From positions 1 to 22,315 of the forward strand of contig JAVVRI010000025.1 of NCBI GenBank assembly GCA_036654795.1: a stretch of 22,315 nt of DNA, read 5' to 3'. The notes below the pieces were generated by a model. The model saw only the letters and a program-made list of their open reading frames with translations. It did not search any database and was not told the origin of the DNA. How positions within the stretch are numbered: position 1 is the first letter of the stretch; the number at the start of each line of letters is the position of its first letter. Shown here piece after piece: positions 15,403 to 22,315 of the stretch. A program made the position numbers and the translations under genes. Source of the stretch: JAVVRI01 sp036654795 (lineage in GTDB: Bacteria; Bacteroidota; Bacteroidia; Bacteroidales; Tannerellaceae).

Positions 15403-16030
15403 TGTTGCCTCCTTCTTCTTTTTGAGTTAAACCTGTAGCTCCCGTAGTCCCGTCAGCACCGGCAAAGGCACTATAGGCACGGTTGACGGCATCCAGAAAT
15501 GCACGGCTAGAGATAGTAGCCGCAGTAATTGCGTCCACATCGCCGCCATCCTTACTGACGCTTAGTACGCCGGTGGTTAGCGAGCGCCCCACCACACTCT
15601 GGTGGTTACGATCCGTACGAAACCATTCCTGCATCTTCGAGCCTAAGCCCGGCGTTTCGGCATGTTGCAGCACCGAATAGTTCAGCAGTTTGCCTTCTAC
15701 GTCAAAGCCCACAATGACCTTGATCTCTCCACCAAAGCCTTTTTTCGTATTGCTTTCGATGGCTGCACCAACGAATTTACCATCCTTAGTGGCGGGATAG
15801 ATAACGAGCGAATCGCCATCAGAAGTAACACCTTTGTAGGCCTGTTCCATCGGATTATTATCGAACGGGGGAGTCACTTCCTTAATGGCTTGCTCCAATG
15901 CCGCTGCCTTGGTGGCAGCGATAGGGCCGACCGTAAACATGTTTACGCTGGCCAGAACTGCTCCTGCAACAAGACAGATCACTGTCAACGAGAGGAACAT
16001 ATTGGGTAATGTTGATTTTAATTTAGCCAT
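15395..16030 (-). CDS. rnfG: Rnf complex FMN-binding subunit G
   Basis: 211 residues. One N-terminal membrane helix (about 10-32) and a periplasmic FMN-binding domain. HAETPGLGSKM (123-133) and DAITAATISS (166-175) are the family motifs; Thr172 is the expected site of covalent FMN attachment by the phosphoester bond seen in RnfG/NqrC. The C-terminal tail (from about 190) is hydrophilic, rich in Gly, Thr and Glu. Lies 2 bp after rnfD and overlaps rnfE by 8 bp. The flavin transferase ApbE needed for attachment is not in the window. Confidence 0.95.
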   Translation of the reverse strand: MAKLKSTLPNMFLSLTVICLVAGAVLASVNMFTVGPIAATKAAALEQAIKEVTPPFDNNPMEQAYKGVTSDGDSLVIYPATKDGKFVGAAIESNTKKGFGGEIKVIVGFDVEGKLLNYSVLQHAETPGLGSKMQEWFRTDRNHQSVVGRSLTTGVLSVSKDGGDVDAITAATISSRAFLDAVNRAYSAFAGADGTTGATGLTQKEEGGNNE

Positions 16031-16032
16031 GC

Positions 16033-16995
16033 TTATTTCCCTCCAAAATGTTTAGGTTTGATGTAATTGTTGATCAATGGAGTGAAGGCATTCATAATCA
16101 GAATAGCAAACGACATCCCTTCCGGATAGGCTCCGAAGAGGCGTATCACCGTAGTCAGTACGCCGATACCTACGCCATAGACCAACATTCCGTTCTTACT
16201 CATCGGCGAGGTTACATAATCCGTTGCCATAAAGATAGCGCCCAGCAACAAACCGCCCGACAGCAGGTGTACGAACGGACTGGCAAACTGAACCGGATCA
16301 ACCAAGTGCATCAATCCGCTAAACACGAACACCGTACCGATAACAGATACCGGAATGTGCCACGTAATAATCTTGCGTACCAACAGAAAGGCCAGCCCTA
16401 AAAGCAGCGCAACAGCACTTACCTCACCAAGGCTACCCCCCATCCGTCCCATCAGCATATCCAGATAAGAAGGAAGCACGGCTGTGCCCTCTTTCATCAT
16501 AGACAAGACGGTAGCACCGGTCTGAGCATCGGTATAGGTCATCGGAAACACATCCGGCGTAGGCCAAGTGGTCATCTGCGCCGGAAAGGAGATCAGCAGG
16601 AACACACGTCCTACCAAAGCGGGGTTAAATATATTGTTTCCCAATCCGCCAAACGACATCTTACCAATGCCGATTGCCGCCATGGCACCAATCACAATAA
16701 TCCATATCGGCAGGTTAGCCGGCAGGTTGAAGGCCAGCAATACACCGGTCAGGATAACAGAACCGTCGCATAGCGTCGGCTCCTTTTTCATCAAAAACTT
16801 CTGAATCAAATATTCAAAAAGTACGCACGATACGACCGAAGCGGCAGTTACAATCAGTGCGCCCAGTCCAAAGAAATAAAGGGATACTAGGAAAGCCGGA
16901 ATAAGGGCAATCAGTACACCATACATATTCTTACTGATACTGTCCCCGCCATGCAAGTGAGGCGAAAGAGATACGATTAGGTTATTATTTTCCAT
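16033..16995 (-). CDS. rnfD: Rnf complex membrane flavoprotein subunit D
   Basis: 320 residues, multi-pass membrane protein of the NqrB/RnfD family. LCDGSVILTGVLLAFNLP, FGGLGNNIFNPALVGR (115-130), and DAQTGATVL with Thr162 as the likely covalent FMN site, then MATDYVTSPMSKNG near the end. It carries electrons between the periplasmic and membrane flavins of Rnf. Starts 12 bp after rnfC and ends 2 bp before rnfG. Confidence 0.96.
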   Translation of the reverse strand: MENNNLIVSLSPHLHGGDSISKNMYGVLIALIPAFLVSLYFFGLGALIVTAASVVSCVLFEYLIQKFLMKKEPTLCDGSVILTGVLLAFNLPANLPIWIIVIGAMAAIGIGKMSFGGLGNNIFNPALVGRVFLLISFPAQMTTWPTPDVFPMTYTDAQTGATVLSMMKEGTAVLPSYLDMLMGRMGGSLGEVSAVALLLGLAFLLVRKIITWHIPVSVIGTVFVFSGLMHLVDPVQFASPFVHLLSGGLLLGAIFMATDYVTSPMSKNGMLVYGVGIGVLTTVIRLFGAYPEGMSFAILIMNAFTPLINNYIKPKHFGGK

Positions 16996-17007
16996 ATTGC
17001 GCTTATA

Positions 17008-18339
17008 TTATGACTTTCGTGCCCGCATGATTCCCATCACCTTACCTTTACCCAAGCGGATATAATCCAGCAGAGGACGGTTGGCGGGACAGGTATAGCT
17101 ACACGAACCGCATTCGATGCAGTCGGTAATGTAATTCTTTTCAGCCAGTTCCCAATTGGTAAACTCCGTCACGTTCATCAGCAGGCTGGGATTAAGTCCC
17201 ATCGGGCAGACACTAACGCACTTCGTACAACGGATGCAATCGTGCATCGGAGGGCGTACGGACTCTTCCTTAGTCAGGAGCAACACTCCTGAGCTACCTT
17301 TCGTTACCGGTACATCGGGCGTAATCAGCGCTTTTCCCATCATAGGGCCACCGCCAATAATCTTTCCTGTGTTCTCAGGGATGCCACCGGCTGCTTCTAT
17401 CAACGCACTAATCGGCGTACCGATACGTACCTGCAGATTGCAGGGATTGGCAACGGCTTTACCCGTTACCGTTACAACACGTTCAATCAGCGGCTTGTTC
17501 TTCTGCACCGCTTCGTAGACGGCAAAAGCCGTACCCACATTCTGTACAACCGCTCCGGCGGAGATAGGCAAAGCGCCACTCTTTACCTGACGGCGGATCA
17601 CAGCATCAATCAGCTGCTTTTCGCCCCCTTGCGGGTATTGCACTTTGAGCGGCATCACTTCGATGCCCTGCTTTCCGGCAGCCAACTTTTGCATCAGCGC
17701 GATAGCGTCCGGCTTGTTGTTTTCAATGCCTATAACAGCCCGATTCACTTGGATGGCCTTCATCAGCAGAGACACGCCAACCAGCACCTGCTCGCCACGT
17801 TCCATCATCAAGGAGTGGTCGGAGGTGAGATAAGGCTCGCACTCCACAGCATTGATAATCAATATTTCCGCTTTGCTTCCCGGAGGTGGCGTCAGCTTCA
17901 CTTGCGTTGGGAAGGTTGCCCCACCCAGACCAACAATGCCGGCAGCGGCTATTTTATCGACAATCTCTTTAGAAGAAAGGCTACAGGTACTTACCAGTGC
18001 CTCGCTACGGTCAATCGTCTCTTCCCATTCGTCACCCTCCACATCAATAAAGATAGCAGGACGTTTATATCCGCTAGCATCGAGTGCGTTATCAATTTTT
18101 GTTACTTTGCCCGATACGGACGAATGGATATTGGCAGACACAAACCCGCCAGCCTTTGCCAGCAGCGTACCCACCTTTACCTGATCCCCTTTCGTTACTA
18201 CAGCCTGAGCCGGGGCTCCGATATGCTGACCGAGCGGTATTATAACCTGCTTTGGGGCTACCAGACCGGCAATCTTCTTTCCGGCAGACAGCTTATTCTC
18301 GGGGGGATGGATACCTCCGATTCGAAATGTCCTTAGCAT
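17008..18339 (-). CDS. rnfC: Rnf complex NADH-interacting iron-sulfur subunit C
   Basis: 443 residues. RnfC N-terminal barrel-sandwich domain (IHPPENKLSAGK through VSANIHSSVSGKV), the NADH/FMN-binding Rossmann part with GLGGATFPTQVK (137-148) and NAVECEPYLTSDH, and two 4Fe-4S motifs, Cys368/371/374/378 and Cys407/410/413/417. It is the soluble subunit that exchanges electrons with NAD+/NADH on the cytoplasmic side. 29 bp after rnfB, 12 bp before rnfD. Confidence 0.96.
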   Translation of the reverse strand: MLRTFRIGGIHPPENKLSAGKKIAGLVAPKQVIIPLGQHIGAPAQAVVTKGDQVKVGTLLAKAGGFVSANIHSSVSGKVTKIDNALDASGYKRPAIFIDVEGDEWEETIDRSEALVSTCSLSSKEIVDKIAAAGIVGLGGATFPTQVKLTPPPGSKAEILIINAVECEPYLTSDHSLMMERGEQVLVGVSLLMKAIQVNRAVIGIENNKPDAIALMQKLAAGKQGIEVMPLKVQYPQGGEKQLIDAVIRRQVKSGALPISAGAVVQNVGTAFAVYEAVQKNKPLIERVVTVTGKAVANPCNLQVRIGTPISALIEAAGGIPENTGKIIGGGPMMGKALITPDVPVTKGSSGVLLLTKEESVRPPMHDCIRCTKCVSVCPMGLNPSLLMNVTEFTNWELAEKNYITDCIECGSCSYTCPANRPLLDYIRLGKGKVMGIMRARKS

Positions 18340-18368
18340 ACGATTCGATTTTATTTTTTTGTATTTGT

Positions 18369-19253
18369 TTACTCTTTTACGTCCCTGTTCTGCGTGATTC
18401 CCTCTTTGGGCAGTACCACACTGGTAGGATCAGTCTCTTTGCGGGGAGGGAAGTTCAATTCATGGATAGCACCAGTCGGACAGACAGCAACACACTTGCG
18501 GCACAAACGGCATTTGGTGTAATCGATATAGGCCAGGTTATTTACCATCGTAATTGCCTCGAACGGGCATTCCTTTACACATTTGCCGCAACCGATGCAA
18601 GCATTGGAGCAAGCCTTCTTGGCAACAGCACCCTTGTCTTTATTAACGCAGCTAACATAGATGCGGCGCGACTTCGGCCCCTTCTTGCGCAACTCAATAA
18701 TACTCTTAGGACAGGCTTTTACACAAGCACCGCAGGAGGTACACTTCTCTTCGTCCACTTCCACAATGCCGGTAGTAGGGTTCAGGTGGATGGCGTCGAA
18801 AGCACAAGCCTTCACGCAGTCGCCCAAGCCCAAACAACCAAATGAGCAGGCAGTCTCGCCTCCATAAAGAGAAGAAGCAATCGCACAACTCTTTGACCCA
18901 TCGTAGGTATTCGTACGAGGACGTACGGCACAGGTGCCATTACAACGGACCACAGCAACCATTGGTTCTGCTGTTCCCACCTCTTTACCTAGGATACCGG
19001 CCACTTTCGCCATAACGGGTGCTCCTCCGACAGGACAAAGCAACCCTTCCAAGGAATCGGCTTTTACACAAGCGGACGCAAAGCCTCCACAACCCGGAAA
19101 ACCGCAACCTCCACAATTGGCTCCGGGCAATGCCTCCTGAACCTGTGCGATACGCGGGTCTTCATATACTTCAAATTTCTTGGAGGCGGCGTAAAGAAAC
19201 ACAGCACCAATAGCTCCAATAGCTCCCAAAGAGATGACGGCAATTACAATCAT
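18369..19253 (-). CDS. rnfB: Rnf complex ferredoxin-interacting iron-sulfur subunit B
   Basis: 294 residues. A membrane helix at 3-22, then the 4Fe-4S domain with ANCGGCGFPGC (Cys47, 50, 55) and Cys73. A series of ferredoxin-type Cys motifs follows: CLGLGDCVKAC, CTSCGACVKACP, CIGCGKCVKECP and CRLCRKCVAVCP. RnfB takes electrons from reduced ferredoxin and feeds the complex. It is longer than the E. coli RsxB (about 190 residues) because of extra cluster domains, as in other anaerobes. Lies 9 bp after the RseC-like gene. Confidence 0.95.
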   Translation of the reverse strand: MIVIAVISLGAIGAIGAVFLYAASKKFEVYEDPRIAQVQEALPGANCGGCGFPGCGGFASACVKADSLEGLLCPVGGAPVMAKVAGILGKEVGTAEPMVAVVRCNGTCAVRPRTNTYDGSKSCAIASSLYGGETACSFGCLGLGDCVKACAFDAIHLNPTTGIVEVDEEKCTSCGACVKACPKSIIELRKKGPKSRRIYVSCVNKDKGAVAKKACSNACIGCGKCVKECPFEAITMVNNLAYIDYTKCRLCRKCVAVCPTGAIHELNFPPRKETDPTSVVLPKEGITQNRDVKE

Positions 19254-19262
19254 ACTATCTAT

Positions 19263-19679
19263 TCAATTATGTTTTTTCAAAGTAAATACAAATCGCTTCT
19301 TCAACCTTTTGCGCAAAGCATATAGTAAACAATAATAAGGAAACAAAAATAGCAAACCAGACAGGCCGCTCACCGGCTCGCTCCATCCCAATTCGCTACC
19401 CGCCACGAGGACGGCCACCATCAGGATCAACGGAACGACAAACGCCAACAAAACAGCTTGAAGCCCAACAGAGCTTTGACCACAGATAAAAACCTGCTCC
19501 CCCACCTGGTAAGTACCCGAATAATCGGTAACCTCAATCACCTTCTCCTTGCTTTCCGATGCAGTGCACATAGACTGCGCGTGGCAACCGGCGCAGGCGG
19601 ATTGCTGTACAATCCGCACAAAGATCTGGTTTCCTTCTATTCGCTCTATTATTCCGCTATGATTTATACTTTCATTCAT
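19263..19679 (-). CDS. RseC/MucC-like membrane protein heading the rnf operon
   Basis: 138 residues from the ATG at 19679 (MNESINHSGIIERI). A small N-terminal beta domain carries CAGCHAQSMC (Cys29, 32, 38), then two membrane helices (about 72-93 and 104-122) and a basic tail, as in RseC/MucC (SoxR-reducing system) proteins. In E. coli RseC works with the Rsx (Rnf) complex to keep SoxR reduced; here it is the first gene of the rnf operon, 9 bp before rnfB. An upstream start at 19712 would place the N-terminus over the predicted promoter box and adds 11 atypical residues, so 19679 is preferred. Partner unknown; no soxR is in the window. Confidence 0.85.
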   Translation of the reverse strand: MNESINHSGIIERIEGNQIFVRIVQQSACAGCHAQSMCTASESKEKVIEVTDYSGTYQVGEQVFICGQSSVGLQAVLLAFVVPLILMVAVLVAGSELGWSEPVSGLSGLLFLFPYYCLLYALRKRLKKRFVFTLKKHN

Positions 19680-19709
19680 ATTTGTAATGTCTACATGGCA
19701 AAACCAGGG

Positions 19710-19717
19710 CAAAAGTA
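19710..19717 (-). promoter_or_regulatory. -7 box of the rnf operon promoter
   Basis: Minus-strand TACTTTTG matches TAnnTTTG and ends about 30 bp before the RseC-like ATG. No good -33 TTTG is at the expected place; instead two inverted repeats lie there. Confidence 0.5.
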
Positions 19718-19728
19718 AGGATTATTTG

Positions 19729-19753
19729 GACATCATGTCACTATTAACATAGT
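19729..19753. repeat. Two adjacent inverted repeats at the rnf promoter
   Basis: GACAT-C-ATGTC (19729-19739) is followed at once by ACTAT-taac-ATAGT (19740-19753). They cover the expected -33 position of the rnf promoter and lie after the DUF3078 stop. They could be operators or a weak hairpin ending the DUF3078 transcript; there is no strong U-tract. Confidence 0.4.
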
Positions 19754-19779
19754 TTATTTCAGTATTTATCAACTCCGGC

Positions 19780-21321
19780 TTACCATTTGTAATTAAAACC
19801 AAAGCTCAACAATTCATTTACCTGAAAGTAACTGTCGAAACCTTCCGTCTTCGTAACGCCGTCATCATAACGCAAATGCGCATAAATACGGGTAGAGAAG
19901 AAGCGGTTGATGGCCAACGTCAACGTGTTTTCGAACTCGCCTACCACATGGTCGTAGCTGGTGAAATAATAGACGCGAGATTGCCAACTCACGTTACGAT
20001 TAAAGTTGATCAACAGATCCGCACGCATCGTGGAACCAAACTGGCTCAGTTGATTATCAAACTTATCCGTGCCTTTAATCTTCTTGAAGCCATGACGCCC
20101 CAAGTCTATATTTTTATCCGTGCTATACATATATGTATAAGAAGCAGGAGCCATATTGACTGTCAACTTCAGGTTTTTATGTCTTTGTTTGTATATGTGG
20201 TTCAGTTCGTATTTCATACCTAAACCTAAGTTGACGGACATAGGCGAGAGCAATGCGGCCAGCTTCTTGGTGGTATTCTCGGCATAGTTCGTAAAGAGCT
20301 GAGTCTTAAATTCCGCATCGAACGTATAAAACCATTTATTGAAAGCCTTATAGCCAAAGTTGCTGTGTAGCCGGAAGATGTCATCTCCCATCTTGTAGTT
20401 ATGCAACGTATCCTTCGGAGCGGTGTAAAAACTTACTTTCACCTCCATTTCGTTTGTAAGTTGCACCTTGTCCCGATTGTAATCATACCTCAGGTAGTTC
20501 TTCGTAAAAAGGTTCAAGTTACTACTCCCCCCCTTGTGCCAGTTAGGCGACAGGTAGTTTTGCGAAAACTGGATGGCACTTTCGAAATGAGACTGCCAGT
20601 ATTTGCGGGCAGGGATAAACTTGAGGGGCGTGGTCACATCGCTAAAGTCCGCTTCACTTTTCACCTTAAGGCTCAAATCTTCATACGTAGTCTTCTTGAT
20701 GGCTTTTGCCTTGACAACCTCTTTCGGCAGGTCGCTCAGCGAGTAGCGAAACGACGTAGGATAATTGTTTTCAACAAACAGCATCATTTTCGCCTCCTGC
20801 TCCTTCCGTGCCTGAACGTCTTTAAAGATCGTATCCATCACAAAAAGCTGCGTTTGCGGAGCTTTGGACTGCATGAAGTCGAAGTTATAAAAAGTCAGGT
20901 TGTCCGGCAATACGTTTCCTCTGAAAAGAGGAGGCATAAATAGCGGATCCACAATCATCGTATCGCGAAAAGTCATATTCTCATCAAAAATGGTAGAGGC
21001 ATCGCGTATCATGTGAGCCCAATATAACGCCTCCTCCGACATCTCCAGCTCATCCTTCTTCAGAAAGCGAAGAAGGCTTTTGCTTGGCTGAGTAGGCGTT
21101 GAATAGGTACTGTTCTGCTTTTCAAACTGCGAGCGAAGATCTACCACCTTGTTCAGGTTGACATCATTCGGGTCTATACGAGGTATCGTATCTACACTTT
21201 GTTGCGAAATCCGATTCGCCGTCATCTTTTCGATTAAAACCGTTGAGTTCTGAGCAACAACTATATTACCAACTAATAGAAGCATTAATAAAACACAAAT
21301 TCGAAATCTTGTCATCACCAT
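19780..21321 (-). CDS. DUF3078 family outer-membrane beta-barrel protein
   Basis: 513 residues from the ATG at 21321. A signal peptide ends near AQ in LLVGNIVVAQNS. An N-terminal part of about 230 residues with no recognised domain is followed by a C-terminal half of alternating beta strands with DUF3078 features (YWQSHFESAIQFSQNYLSPN, WHKGGSSNLNLF). The chain ends FNYKW, a terminal aromatic residue as expected of outer-membrane barrels. Function unknown; possibly envelope biogenesis. The frame is open to 21366, but the candidate -7 box at 21354-21361 would lie inside such a start, so 21321 (or ATG 21315) is preferred. Lies 92 bp after pyrC. Confidence 0.83.
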   Translation of the reverse strand: MVMTRFRICVLLMLLLVGNIVVAQNSTVLIEKMTANRISQQSVDTIPRIDPNDVNLNKVVDLRSQFEKQNSTYSTPTQPSKSLLRFLKKDELEMSEEALYWAHMIRDASTIFDENMTFRDTMIVDPLFMPPLFRGNVLPDNLTFYNFDFMQSKAPQTQLFVMDTIFKDVQARKEQEAKMMLFVENNYPTSFRYSLSDLPKEVVKAKAIKKTTYEDLSLKVKSEADFSDVTTPLKFIPARKYWQSHFESAIQFSQNYLSPNWHKGGSSNLNLFTKNYLRYDYNRDKVQLTNEMEVKVSFYTAPKDTLHNYKMGDDIFRLHSNFGYKAFNKWFYTFDAEFKTQLFTNYAENTTKKLAALLSPMSVNLGLGMKYELNHIYKQRHKNLKLTVNMAPASYTYMYSTDKNIDLGRHGFKKIKGTDKFDNQLSQFGSTMRADLLINFNRNVSWQSRVYYFTSYDHVVGEFENTLTLAINRFFSTRIYAHLRYDDGVTKTEGFDSYFQVNELLSFGFNYKW

Positions 21322-21353
21322 TGTATCTTTACATTTATTCAATATATGAAGTG

Positions 21354-21361
21354 CAAAATTA
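21354..21361 (-). promoter_or_regulatory. -7 box of the DUF3078 gene
   Basis: Minus-strand TAATTTTG is a full match to TAnnTTTG. TTAG about 20 bp upstream is a 3-of-4 match to the -33 box. It predicts a leader of about 25 nt and decides the start codon of the DUF3078 gene. Confidence 0.5.
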
Positions 21362-21413
21362 GCCAAAAAGAACGAGAATTACTAATCTTTCTGATCGATA
21401 ATAACGAAAACGA

Positions 21414-22315
21414 TCAACGATACTTCGCCTCCATTCCACGCACAGAATCATTTACAACGCCGTCAGAATAGGCTAATTGACCGTTCACGAAAGTTTTCCA
21501 AACAGCATGATGAAACGTATAACCTTCGAAGGGAGACCAGCCGCATTTATAGAGAATATTGTCTGCCGATACCGTCCACTCTGTTTGCGGATCAATCAGT
21601 ACCAAATCCGCATAGTAGCCGGGGCGAATGTAGCCACGCCGCTCAATATGAAACAGATCAGCCGGCATGTGAGACATCTTCTCCACCACCTTTTCATACG
21701 TAAAGCGACCTTCGGAGGCTAGTTCGAGCATGACGATCAGCGAATGTTGGATCAGCGGTCCGCCAGAAGCAGCCTTTAGGCAACTACCCTCCTTTTCAGA
21801 GAGTAAATGTGGGGCATGGTCGGTCGCCACAATGTCTATCGTATTGTTGTTGACCGCATCGCGCAAGGCCGTACGGTCGGCAAGGGTCTTGATGGATGGG
21901 TTCCATTTGATGCGATTGCCAAACAGCGCATAGTCCGCCTCATGAAACCAAAGGTGATGCACACAGACCTCACCCGTAATTTTTTTCTCCGAGAGCGGCA
22001 GGCTGTTATCGAGCAACGACAACTCTTTGGCGGTGGAAAGATGGAGGATATGCAGGCGGGTGTTCAGGCGGGCAGCCAGCGCAACGGCTTCGGAGGAAGA
22101 GGCGTAACAAGCCTCCTCACTACGTATCTTACTATGAAAATAGATGTCCAGATCAGCACCGTATAGGGCGGTATAATGAGCAATATTACGTTGGATCACC
22201 TCTTCCTTTTCAGCATGGATGGCAATTAGCATACCTGCCTCGCCAAAGATTCGTTCGAGGCTTTCCTTCTTATCCACCAACATATTGCCGGTAGAAGAGC
22301 CAAGAAAGAGCTTCA
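21414..22315 (-). CDS. pyrC: Dihydroorotase, C-terminal two thirds (cut by window edge)
   Basis: 299 residues are present; the frame continues to the window edge, beginning KLFLGSSTGNMLVD, so the ATG at 22283 is internal. About 145 N-terminal residues with the HxH metal site are outside. Zinc-site and substrate motifs present are IAIHAE (fragment His33), LHILHLSTAKE (His91), KWNPSIK and ATDHAPH (Asp165), with YADLVLIDP near the C-terminus, as in cyclic amidohydrolases. It closes N-carbamoyl-aspartate to dihydroorotate in pyrimidine synthesis. The SSTGN and KWNPSIK forms fit dihydroorotase better than hydantoinase or allantoinase. Confidence 0.93.
   Translation of the reverse strand, partial: KLFLGSSTGNMLVDKKESLERIFGEAGMLIAIHAEKEEVIQRNIAHYTALYGADLDIYFHSKIRSEEACYASSSEAVALAARLNTRLHILHLSTAKELSLLDNSLPLSEKKITGEVCVHHLWFHEADYALFGNRIKWNPSIKTLADRTALRDAVNNNTIDIVATDHAPHLLSEKEGSCLKAASGGPLIQHSLIVMLELASEGRFTYEKVVEKMSHMPADLFHIERRGYIRPGYYADLVLIDPQTEWTVSADNILYKCGWSPFEGYTFHHAVWKTFVNGQLAYSDGVVNDSVRGMEAKYR

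Overview
The window looks like a chromosomal segment from a Bacteroidales bacterium (Bacteroides or Parabacteroides type). Three things point there: a SusC-type TonB-dependent transducer paired with a FecR anti-sigma factor, a DUF3078 outer-membrane protein, and many gene starts preceded by the Bacteroidetes -7 promoter box TAnnTTTG. A species cannot be named from this sequence alone. The gene content is mostly housekeeping, with one accessory-looking locus at the left end. No tRNA, rRNA, insertion sequence or CRISPR array was recognised.

Left end (1-2194): on the minus strand, a truncated SusC-like TonB-dependent transducer with an STN signalling domain (runs off the edge) lies downstream of fecR. 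The usual adjacent ECF sigma-factor gene is absent. In its place is a 421-bp intergenic region holding an array of four 18-bp palindromes at an exact 22-bp period, overlapping a candidate promoter for fecR. A divergent promoter serves the next gene.

Middle plus-strand block (2195-13077): a nitronate monooxygenase/FabK-like flavoenzyme, a large AsmA-family envelope protein, the queD-queE pair of 7-deazaguanine (queuosine precursor) synthesis behind a strong hairpin, the replication-associated ATPase rarA, a tight serC-serA-DUF1015 operon, and a YihX-like HAD phosphatase. The serA product keeps the substrate-binding Arg but lacks the canonical catalytic Glu and His. Together with the DUF1015 protein with its ADGHHR motif, this makes the serine operon the most interesting protein-level lead.

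Right minus-strand block (13169-19679): one operon, rseC-like, rnfB, rnfC, rnfD, rnfG, rnfE, rnfA and galE, encoding the complete Rnf ion-pumping ferredoxin:NAD+ oxidoreductase, with galE as a tail gene interrupted by a 29-N assembly gap. It faces the HAD gene across a 19-bp perfect-stem bidirectional terminator. Upstream lie a DUF3078 outer-membrane protein gene and the 3' part of a dihydroorotase gene (pyrC) cut by the right edge.

Promoter and operator calls rest on motif matching by eye and are inferences. Protein family calls rest on recognisable motifs and lengths.
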